Source of the DNA: Hymenopellis radicata
Lineage: Eukaryota > Basidiomycota > Agaricomycetes > Agaricales > Physalacriaceae
DNA length: 14,523 bases
Direction of reading: 5' to 3'
Assembly (NCBI GenBank): GCA_015501595.1
Contig: JADNRX010001100.1
Location: 1 to 14,523, forward strand
Under the pieces are notes generated by a model. That model made no database searches. It worked only from the letters and a program-made list of their open reading frames with translations, and was not told the DNA's origin. Positions 7,767 through 14,523 of this stretch are shown one piece after another (position 1 is the stretch's first letter; each line of letters begins with the position of its first letter). The translations under genes and the position numbers were made by a program.

Positions 7767-8500
7767 CTAAAATGACAACCACTTGATCATCCCCAGATCC
7801 GGCACACACCCCTTCTCGCGCAAATAATTAACAATATCCTCGCATCCACCTTGATTGCGACCTTGAGCAGCTCCGGATATTCGCTACACCGCATCCTATC
7901 CGGGAACCGCCGCCTCTTCGAAGAAGACTTCTGCCCAGGCTCAATGAGCATACGCACGAGTTTGAGATCTTTCTTGCGTATGGCGACAATGACGGCTATA
8001 GCGTCCTTGGCCGCAGGGTTCGCGCCCATTTCGAGGAGGTAACATATGAGGGGAATGAACGAAGCGTGTACGGCCATTGTTAACGCGAATCCGCTGTGGG
8101 CGTTGACGTTGAGAGGGGGTATGGCCGGGTTGGCCTCGATTAGGCGGAGGAATGGTAAGGGCTCATCAGTGTCTGTGTAAGCTCGTTTGCGGGCGTCTAG
8201 CCGTCGAAATAGGTGTTTGGGGAGCTCGACGGGTTTTTGCAGATTCGGGGTAGGTAGGTAGGCGTGGCAGAAGCACATCGGGTGCATACGATGTCGAGGA
8301 CTGGGGGTGTGCAAAGGCGGTATCGGAGAACTTTGGAATATAGATTGGGCGGCCAGTCGACGGGGTCTGTGATAATTCTCCGTGTTATGTATTGCGCGCG
8401 GAATGAATTTGAACTGGAGTCGAATACGTTTTTGAGATGATGCGAGGTTAACGGGAGGTGTTCGGATAAGGCGAGTAGTTGGATGAGGTATAACAGCTAT
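7767..8500 (-). pseudogene. ankyrin-repeat-like protein, frameshifted remnant
   Basis: The clearest part (8190-7900) reads AYTDTDEPLPFLRLIEANPA, then NVNAHSGFALTMAVHASFIP, LICYLLEMGANPAAKDA and IRKKDLKLVRMLIEPG. These are helix-turn-helix units of ankyrin type, as seen in a family common in mushroom genomes. A different frame upstream (8490-8280) reads YLIQLLALSEHLPLTSHHLK and ITDPVDWPPNLYSKVLRYRL, so the frame is lost near 8230-8290. A second shift near 7865 is needed to reach the fitting C-terminus EDIVNYLREKGCVPDLGMIK and the stop at 7767-7769. The 5' part beyond 8500 could not be modelled. An unseen intron could explain one break but hardly both. Confidence 0.6.
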
Positions 8501-8717
8501 CGAAGCGGTAAGCTAAGGCCATGAAGAAAATAAGCACGCACTTCTACTGGCAAATAGTGCAATCCCAAAGTCATTTAAATGTCTCTGTCCTGTGTCGGAT
8601 CCAACTTTGCAGGCTGCCGTCGCGGTTGATGCTCGATTCCCAGAATAAAATCCCTGCGAGGACGCGTCAATAAGTATTTACTGTCGTAAAAGCGCGCTTA
8701 CTCTTTTTCGTCCTGAC
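8501..8717. other. unassigned stretch upstream of the repeat
   Basis: This may hold the decayed 5' part of the ankyrin pseudogene: the minus strand has a GTGCGTGC donor-like and a GATAG acceptor-like site near 8500-8550. I could not extend the reading in phase. Confidence 0.25.
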
Positions 8718-8900
8718 CGTTAACAAATTTTACGACAACCTGCTTCCTATCAACTGTGAAAAGTGGTGAAAATAAATTTCGCAAGGTTTAGGTATTGGGC
8801 AACTTACAGCGCCTAGGAAGGTGGACCTTGGAAAATGGCTGTTGAACGATAAATTTGATTTTACCGAGCGTGCCAGCAGATCGTGACGGTAGCATGGAAA
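8718..8900 (+). repeat. 183-bp repeat, copy 1
   Basis: This aligns over its full length with 9002-9184 at roughly 88% identity by eye, with two small gaps. It begins CGTTAACAAA and ends GACGGTAGCATGGAAA. Shared blocks include CAGCGCCTAGGA, GGACCTTGGAAAATGGCTG and TGAACGATAAATTTGATTTT. It is not obviously coding. The identity of the repeat family is unknown. Confidence 0.85.
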
Positions 8901-8910
8901 GAGGTGCGTC

Positions 8911-8985
8911 CGGAAATCATGGATCTCCGGGATTGGCGCACACCCGTCGGCCGAGATCCGGCCTGTGTGCCACATCTCGTCTTGT
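8911..8985 (+). repeat. dispersed ~70-bp repeat, direct copy between the 183-bp repeats
   Basis: This is the plus-oriented partner of the inverted copy at 940-1012. It contains GATTGGCGCACAC, GTCGGCCGAGATCC and GGCCTGTGTGCC, and fills most of the 101-bp spacer between the two 183-bp repeats. Confidence 0.5.
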
Positions 8986-9001
8986 GCGAGTTCTGGGACA
9001 G

Positions 9002-9184
9002 CGTTAACAAAATTTACACAACTTTCTTCCTATCAACCAGTGTGACAGTGGTGAAAAGAAATTCCGCAAGATTTAAGTATTGGGCAAATTACAGCGCCTA
9101 GGAGGAGGACCTTGGAAAATGGCTGGTGAACGATAAATTTGATTTTACCGAGCTTGCCAGAAGATTGTGACGGTAGCATGGAAA
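9002..9184 (+). repeat. 183-bp repeat, copy 2
   Basis: Second copy of 8718-8900. The flanks differ on both sides, so the boundaries are fairly well set by the comparison. Confidence 0.85.
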
Positions 9185-9594
9185 TGTTTGACCTGCTATG
9201 CTCCAGCGGCTTTGGCTTCATGCAGTCCGATATCCAGAATAACATCTTTGTGAGTCTACTTTCGTCAATGGATCCAATGTTGATGATTATTAGTATGTCC
9301 GCACACACTAAGTACTACGACATCCAGTCGCCCAAGGCCGTGGAGGTGATGCTCCCGAACTGAGACAGCCGTGGCGCGCTGGCGTTCACGTGTATAGCGC
9401 TGCAGAACATGCAGGCGCAGCTGTCGCGCGACCTGTATGGCTGCTGTCGTACGCCAGCGTGCTCATCATTCGTTTGTCATTTGCTAGATCTGTCGCCTAT
9501 GTGGTTGGCTTGCTTGTTCCTTTCTCGTAATGCTGATTCCACATCAAGACTTTCAACATATCAGAGCTCGTGTCCTGCCAAGGCCGGGTTCTAA
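9139..9594 (+). pseudogene. unassigned open frame with one internal stop, possible gene remnant
   Basis: One frame is open from 9139 to a TGA at 9361-9363 and again from there to TAA at 9592-9594. Residues include SSGFGFMQSDIQNNIFVSLL, KYYDIQSPKAVEVMLPN, then DSRGALAFTCIALQNMQAQL and SRDLYGCC. The composition looks coding across the stop, which suggests a single nonsense change in an old gene. Its 5' end begins inside the 183-bp repeat, so the original start is missing. I do not recognise the family. Confidence 0.25.
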
Positions 9595-9823
9595 AAATTG
9601 AGTTGAAGCAATTATGTCGCCACACAAGTATCATCGCGTAGTGAACCACACGTTAATTCTTCGCGAATCACACCTGGTCCGTTCAGGCTGCCCTCCGCCT
9701 TCGAGTTTACGCCGGCTGGGAAATGGCGAACACGTCGCTAAAGTCCAAGGCCCAGTCCACGTTACTGTGATAGGAACATAAGCATATCAGCCTCGCTTCT
9801 CGTCGAATTGTCAGCCCCCCCAC
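9595..9823. other. spacer, nothing recognised
   Basis: No coding signal, repeat or RNA gene seen. Confidence 0.4.
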
Positions 9824-10146
9824 TCACTCAGCGCGCACCACCTTGAGCACATAATCGTAAGTCGTCACCTCCGGGACAACAGGTAACGTAACTGCGGCGC
9901 GGGATCCACAAACTCCGCGAGGATGCCTTTCAGCCCAAAGGCGGTGTCGTCGGTGCTCATGAGGAAGATGCTCTAGTCGTTCGCGCCGTTGACCCAGGTG
10001 ATGTTTGTGAGCTGGCCGGAGACGGGGTTGGTCGGGACGGAGATCGTCAGTCCGAGGACGGCGGAGGGATGATAAGGAGCGTTCGTGGGTGGGGACGAAA
10101 GCCTGGGGAGGGGAAGAACTCACCTGAGCAAGGCTGTGAACTTCAT
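9824..10146 (-). pseudogene. Kre9/Knh1-like secreted Ser/Thr-rich protein, broken
   Basis: On the minus strand the gene starts ATG AAG TTC at 10146 (MKFTALLR, the start of a signal peptide), followed by a GTGAGT donor. Downstream comes LGLTISVPTNPVSGQLTNIT, then WVNGAND, a TAG stop at 9973-9975, then SIFLMSTDDTAFGLKGILAE. This is the pattern of the fungal Ser/Thr-rich GPI-anchored (Kre9/Knh1-like) domain, where a Trp is usual at the site of the stop (TGG to TAG). A frameshift near 9893-9903 is needed to reach TLPVVPEVTTYDYVLKVV. The Ser/Thr-rich C-terminus and anchor signal of the family are absent. Intact relatives are cell-wall or secreted proteins. The 3' ss of the first intron is unclear. 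Confidence 0.65.
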
Positions 10147-10192
10147 GGTGTACGAGGATGAGTTCAGTGACACGTTAGTGTTGAAGTCGCTT

Positions 10193-10198
10193 CTTATA
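10193..10198 (-). promoter_or_regulatory. TATA-like box of the Kre9-like pseudogene
   Basis: TATAAG, within AAAATATAAGAAG on the minus strand, lies about 47-52 bp upstream of the ATG at 10146, a usual distance for a fungal promoter. Confidence 0.4.
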
Positions 10199-10526
10199 TT
10201 TTGTTTAGATTCGCACCATCTGTATGCCTGGACCAGGCGCGACACCGTAACGTTGATATAATTCAGTTGTTACGCGAGTTGTCGGCGAAGATTGCCCACC
10301 CATGATTGGGGTATCGGATAACTGCTAAAGCCTGAGAGTCATGAGATGAAGGGAAGGCGAAGGAATGAATCGCTTGATTGCTGAGCGCTTCCTTGGCGGA
10401 TTACACGGTACCCATGGAGCACGGTCGAAGTCTCCTTGCTTGACAGTCATCAATCATCCGACTATACAAAGAGCGCGTTGGACAACTGTTGAAAAATAGA
10501 TTGCGTTGATATAAAACAGGATCGGC
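10199..10526. other. intergenic stretch
   Basis: This lies between the Kre9-like pseudogene and the aldo-keto reductase stop codon. It should hold the reductase 3' UTR and terminator and upstream sequence of the pseudogene. No gene seen. Confidence 0.5.
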
Positions 10527-12238
10527 TTATGTGTGTCCGTACACAGCCTGAGGTGTATAAGGCTCCTCCAGATACTTTACCTCTTCCTCCGACAATCTGA
10601 CCTGAATCGCGTCTGTACAATCGTCAGTCATCTGCTACAACCATGGCATGACCGCCCACCGATAGCTTCCATCATGTTCTCTATCGACGTCGTCCCAACA
10701 ATCGGGCAGAGACGCCCTCCTTGCTCAAGATCCAAGCAAGCGCGACCTGAGCCATCTTCAAGCCCTTCTTCGTCGCCAGTTCCTCCACCCTGCAGTGTTG
10801 TATCAGAATGCAGCCCGTCATCTGAGCACATATTATAGTCACCTAGAGATGACCTCGTCTTGGCTGCCATAGCCGTTGATCATCCTTTACATACTTTCAT
10901 TAGTATATGAAGCCCAGACAGATTGGTAGACTTACCGATCGGCGCCGGCTCTCTTCGTCGCCTTCTGCTCTGCGAGCGGACGAGCGAGCTTGCCGCGTCC
11001 CAGGGGAGACCATGGGATCGACGTGACACCGAAGTGCTATACAGTACAATGAGCATGGGCAGCATTTAATGGACGTTACCTTGAGAGTCGGGTACATTTC
11101 ACGTTCCTCCTCCCTATAGAGTAAGCTATAATGATTCTGCATAGAAATGAAGGGCGTGAGGTTGTGTTGTGTGGCGTAGTCTGCAGCTTCATATGAGGAA
11201 GGTGAGCGCAAATATAACGTAGGCGCGTACTTTGCATGATATGAACTGAGACCATGAGGTTGAGAATATTTTCGGACACGAGGGTAGGACCGATTCGACG
11301 TACACTGATACGCATGGCAAGATGACATGCCGAGGTAGCGAACAAAGCCGGCTTGTACGACGTCGTGTAAGGCGTGCATCTACATTCAAGCAACAAGTTA
11401 GAAGGTGCAAGGCAAAGTCTACATTGTAGATCATACTGTTTCTTCGACAGGAGTGTCGTAATCGAAGCGATGGCCTAGACGACGATGAGAACGATATTGT
11501 TTAATCATACAAACTTGTTGCTTACATTGAAGAACATCGATATAATCGAGTTGGAGCCTCTGGAGACTGGCCTTTACCGCGTCGAAGATATGCTGAGCAA
11601 GCAATCAACTCGGAAGTCTGCAAGCGCAGTTATTTATGGGTTCGTGCTTACCTTGCGGCTCAGCCCATGCTGGTTCACGTACCCAAGCTTATCCAAAGCA
11701 TCCCCAGAAAGGTGAGATATCTGCGCGTTGGTAGTATCCGGAGAGACAGCGCAGTAAACCTAGTACCGCACATTCAGTTATTTCGTAACAGGCAACAAAA
11801 GTAAGCGTAGTACCTTGGTCATGACAACAATCTTTTCTCGAACGAAATTATGTTGTTTGATAGCTTTCCCGAGGATGATTTCCGATTCGCCATGAGAGTA
11901 GGCCTACAATACAACACTCGGGTCAGACACGCGCAAAGGAGACGGGAACACTTACATTAGCTGTGTCAAAGGTATTGATACCGGCGTCGTAGCTGAAGAA
12001 ACTTGTTAGATACAATATAAGAATCGTAAGAACAACTGCTTACGCTGCCTTGATGTGCGCTATGCCTTCTTGCTCCGGGAGAACCCACGAATACCAGTCT
12101 GGATTGCCATACGACATGCAGCCCAAGATGATCTTAGAGACTCTCAGTCCAGAGGACCCAAGTCGAACTAGAAAAGTTTCGTACGAATTTAGCACTGAAT
12201 GTATCGGGTAGCGTACCATATTCCATTGGGACAGGCAT
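10527..12238 (-). CDS. aldo-keto reductase, 14 exons, with a one-base frameshift
   Basis: This is an NADP(H)-type aldo-keto reductase of the fungal YPL088W-like group, expected to reduce aldehydes or ketones in the cytosol. Exons: 12238-12217, 12167-12044, 11992-11956, 11903-11814, 11759-11652, 11592-11526, 11474-11437, 11379-11304, 11245-11231, 11180-11080, 11036-10936, 10884-10843, 10789-10660 and 10612-10527. Introns are GT-AG, 43-59 nt. The model gives 345 residues if one base is supplied. The tetrad is Asp58 (NTFDTAN), Tyr63 (AYSHGE), Lys91 (VMTK) and His151 (QCHRFD); SMQNHYSLLYREEER and IPWSPLGRGKLARP also fit the family. In exon 13 the frame breaks at 10704-10706, between GVSA and PIVGTTSIENMMEAI; as read, translation stops at 10681-10683 after about 309 residues. 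The C-terminus LEEPYTPQAVYGH lies beyond. An upstream in-frame ATG near 12290 is too close to the TATA box. Confidence 0.9.
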
Positions 12239-12294
12239 GACGCGAAGTTGTAATACTTCAAGTGCACGGTGGAGAATGATGCTGTTCATCGCGG

Positions 12295-12302
12295 CTTATA
12301 TA
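12295..12302 (-). promoter_or_regulatory. TATA box of the aldo-keto reductase
   Basis: TATATAAG on the minus strand lies 57-64 bp upstream of the chosen ATG at 12238. Its position makes the in-frame ATG near 12290 an unlikely start. Confidence 0.5.
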
Positions 12303-13135
12303 GTAGACACAGCGCTTCCGTAGATGAAAAAGCGAGCGGAGGAGATACTCGTTTTGGACGACATTTCCGAGATTCCGGCGTGCGATTGCGATGGAGGTCG
12401 GACAAATGCACGTGAGGAGAAATAGGAATCGCGCAGTCGCGCAAGCGTTCAAATACAGTACACGTTTTCCGGGCTGGATGGTGCACCGGTTGCAGTCTAA
12501 GTTGGGGGCTTTCAGTCTACTTGCAGGTGGTACGGCAGAAGACGGCAGATCATGTGACTCGATTTCGAGATCGCGTGTTTGAAACTCCGCTTGGCCCTTT
12601 CCACCGTCCTTCCCGCCGTCAAGGCGAAGCCGCCGTGCTTCTGGTGCACATTGTCACGGTTTCCCATTCTCCGATTAGAGCCTTACGGGCCACGTCTATA
12701 CAGTTTAGTTTGCAATGAAGTCTCTCTGAAACGTGCGCTTTGCGTAAGTCAGCTTTTTTCTCTCCTTTCAAACCCTTCTGAATCAAGACACGAAATAGAC
12801 GACCTGGTAGATTTTTTCCTTCATCGCGTGTTCCGTATTTCTCACTCGTGCCTCCTTTGAAGACTCATCACTTTATTCAGGTATTGATCAACAATGAACT
12901 GGCAAGTAGCCACTGCTCCCCCCACGATACGATACAGCTTACCCAAGTTGCCTGTCAATTCACAGAGAAACAAAGTCTGTTAGCAATTCTTACGAGCACT
13001 TACTTACTTATTGTTGCCAGTGTCGACATTTGGTGGAGGTTTCCTATTGGACTTTCGTTTGAAAGTGCGACGTTGAAGGATTCCCGCTAAACACGGCGAA
13101 GCTGTTCATGAGCTCAGAGTAGACATGTGGCGCGT
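12303..13135. other. intergenic stretch between divergent genes, unassigned
   Basis: Several plus-strand open frames of 60-95 codons overlap here (for example 12579-12860 and 12848-13090), but none shows a family motif or a consistent splice pattern. A pyrimidine-rich run (GTCAGCTTTTTTCTCTCC) lies near 12748. It probably carries promoters of the reductase and of the plus-strand gene at 13280. Confidence 0.4.
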
Positions 13136-13183
13136 CAAAGCGTATGGAACATACCCATACGTGTCGAGTTTCTCGACGCTTTG
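13136..13183. repeat. nested inverted repeats (three-stem structure)
   Basis: The outer arms CAAAGCG (13136-13142) and CGCTTTG (13177-13183) enclose two hairpins: CGTATGG/CCATACG (13141-13147 and 13155-13161) and TCGAG/CTCGA (13164-13168 and 13172-13176). Two bases are shared between the outer and first inner arm. It lies 97-144 bp upstream of the ATG at 13280. It is not a tRNA. Confidence 0.5.
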
Positions 13184-13225
13184 GGCAGCTTTGAAATTGA
13201 AGCACGCGTTCTACCTGGTGTATTA

Positions 13226-13234
13226 CTTTAAAAG
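13226..13234 (+). promoter_or_regulatory. possible TATA-like element of the plus-strand gene
   Basis: TTTAAAAGG lies about 46-54 bp upstream of the ATG at 13280 and is followed by a pyrimidine-rich leader (TTCCTCCCTGCCTCTTCCC), as is common before fungal start codons. Confidence 0.35.
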
Positions 13235-13279
13235 GATGAACAATGCTGGGCTTGTTCCTCCCTGCCTCTTCCCTTCATC

Positions 13280-14491
13280 ATGACGGCGCTGCATGCCCGG
13301 TCGACAATCCCTTCGACCTCGCACATCCACAACAGTGTACCCATGTCCAACGAGCTGGACATTGAGCGATTGAAGGTAAGTATGATTTCCTATCTCGTGC
13401 CTCCTTATCGACGACATGCACAGGCAAAAGCGATTGCGGCGTCTACTTTTGATGCAGAGGCAGCAGAGAGCTTCAACGCCATCCTACGCCTCGTCCACAG
13501 CGACTGCAGCCTGTTCCGCCATTTTGCGGAGGTCGCAAAGAACTGGTTCGAGCGTCCGCTCACCATGCAGGGCGGCATCTTCCACGTGCAGAGCTGGTCC
13601 GCCGGTCTTATCTACGGCCTCATCGACGGCTTTTGTGATGAGCCAACTTGGCCGGACGACCGCCTCGTGCAGATGAAGGCGCTGTGGCCGCACCTTGGGG
13701 GCTGGATACAACGACTCTGCGAATGCTTCCTGCAATTGGAGTGTACCCTTCCTCTGGACTATTTGGATTATGCGTTCTACTACGTGTCCTCGTTCATCAC
13801 TCGCTTCATCGGTAGTCCTATGGATGTCGACTTTCGCTGTCGCTTCGACAAAGATGGACATTTCTGGCAACTCATATGTGCGCGTTCGTTCCTTGACCCG
13901 ATTATCAAAGCGTGGGTTCGGTCATCGTCATCCATACGACATCGCACCATCTTCAACCTGCTGGGCGGGGTCATGAAAGCCATCGACAATTTTGGAATTT
14001 TTACTTGCAGGCAAGGGGAGCTTGCCTTCATGCAAACTCTAGACGCGCTCGGACCTTTCACATCAGATGCTACATCTCTCATTCCTTCTCTTCAGCCTCC
14101 CATCCGTCTCTCTCCAATCCCCTCCGACTTGGACGCCGAACTCACGCTCTTATACCTGGCCCTGACCAGCCGATCTTCTCTGACCTTTCGTCGAGAATAT
14201 CTCAGGCTGGGCTTTGTACAGCATGTCTGCGACGTATTTCTGTACGTCGTCTCAACTCTACGTGCGCCTCCCACCAGACCGAATCTCCTTCGCATCGCAC
14301 CCCCACCTTCCGGCATCGACTCTGTAACCTTCTTTCATCCCCGTGGCGCCATGCTCGTCGGCTATTGCATCCGAATTATCTCGTGTTTCCTCGAAGAGGG
14401 CCAGCGCTGGATTATCAAAGCCCTACGATCCAGCCTCCTTGAGGCCTATGCCGACTGGAGTACTGGGCTATGCACTATCCGCGGCTCATGA
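13280..14491 (+). CDS. hypothetical protein resembling mushroom MYND-family proteins, possibly continuing past the window
   Basis: The ATG at 13280 opens a strongly coding frame. A canonical intron (GTAAGT...CACAG, 13376-13423, 48 nt) fits, but it has no stop and a length divisible by three, so both spliced and retained forms keep the frame: 387 or 403 residues to the TGA at 14489-14491. The body is helical, with many Trp, Leu and Phe (ESFNAILRLVHSDCSLFRHF, GGWIQRLCECFLQLECTL, FFHPRGAMLVGYCIRIISCF). The overall look resembles the large Agaricomycete family that carries a C-terminal MYND zinc finger; no zinc finger is visible here. Near 14460 another frame (EYWAMHYPRLMMHHGLMIAA) is open to the window edge, so the true gene may continue there through a frameshift or an intron. 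An alternative start is the ATG at 13343. Confidence 0.6.
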   Translation: MTALHARSTIPSTSHIHNSVPMSNELDIERLKVSMISYLVPPYRRHAQAKAIAASTFDAEAAESFNAILRLVHSDCSLFRHFAEVAKNWFERPLTMQGGIFHVQSWSAGLIYGLIDGFCDEPTWPDDRLVQMKALWPHLGGWIQRLCECFLQLECTLPLDYLDYAFYYVSSFITRFIGSPMDVDFRCRFDKDGHFWQLICARSFLDPIIKAWVRSSSSIRHRTIFNLLGGVMKAIDNFGIFTCRQGELAFMQTLDALGPFTSDATSLIPSLQPPIRLSPIPSDLDAELTLLYLALTSRSSLTFRREYLRLGFVQHVCDVFLYVVSTLRAPPTRPNLLRIAPPPSGIDSVTFFHPRGAMLVGYCIRIISCFLEEGQRWIIKALRSSLLEAYADWSTGLCTIRGS

Positions 14492-14523
14492 TGCACCACG
14501 GTCTCATGATTGCGGCGATGTGG

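Noticed and set aside
8618..8640. GGTTGATGCTCGATTCCC as a tRNA B-box
   Set aside because: No A-box, acceptor stem or anticodon arm could be found at the right distance.
8730..9308. Minus-strand frames with a shared CPI-K-C-I-FHH pattern as a protein family
   Set aside because: The similarity comes from the 183-bp DNA repeat itself; the frames have no independent support.
10900..11434. Minus-strand long frames read without introns
   Set aside because: They read through reductase introns; the spliced model matches the family and keeps phase.

Overview
The window looks like a piece of an agaricomycete (mushroom-forming basidiomycete) nuclear genome. The reasons are many very short GT-AG introns (about 43-66 nt), a fungal-type aldo-keto reductase, a Kre9/Knh1-like secreted protein fragment, and basidiomycete-style ankyrin and MYND-family-like sequences. 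All gene models were built by eye from splice signals, reading-frame phase and family motifs.

Layout. 1-1010 has gene-like scraps but no coherent gene. 1064-1760 (minus) holds a small Lys/Asp/His-rich protein with a decayed 3' extension. 1946-7289 (minus) is the main gene: 19 exons that join with correct phase at all 18 introns to encode a secreted protein of about 885 residues. It has a signal peptide, an unrecognised N-terminal region of about 280 residues, an SGNH esterase domain with all its motifs, and five FG-GAP/VCBS-type repeats. Its first exon is split by a 1663-bp non-autonomous LTR retrotransposon (5283-6945). The element has two 207-bp LTRs that look identical, a perfect 5-bp target-site duplication (TCTTG), and a primer-binding site that matches the anticodon arm of initiator tRNA-Met, as in Drosophila copia. 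Removing the element and one TSD copy restores the frame exactly, so the gene was probably intact until very recently.

7316-10146 is a decay zone. It contains an unexplained plus-strand open frame, a frameshifted ankyrin pseudogene (minus), a 183-bp repeat present twice around a ~70-bp element that also occurs inverted near 950-1010, an unassigned plus-strand frame with one stop, and a broken Kre9-like gene (minus).

10527-12238 (minus) is a 14-exon aldo-keto reductase with the full catalytic tetrad, but with one base missing in exon 13. 12303-13279 is mostly unassigned. 13280 to the right edge (plus) is the start of a gene resembling the mushroom MYND-family proteins.

The genes do not form an obvious pathway. 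The shared theme is gene damage: a fresh transposon hit, a single-base frameshift and older pseudogenes lie within about 10 kb. I found no tRNA, rRNA or CRISPR array.
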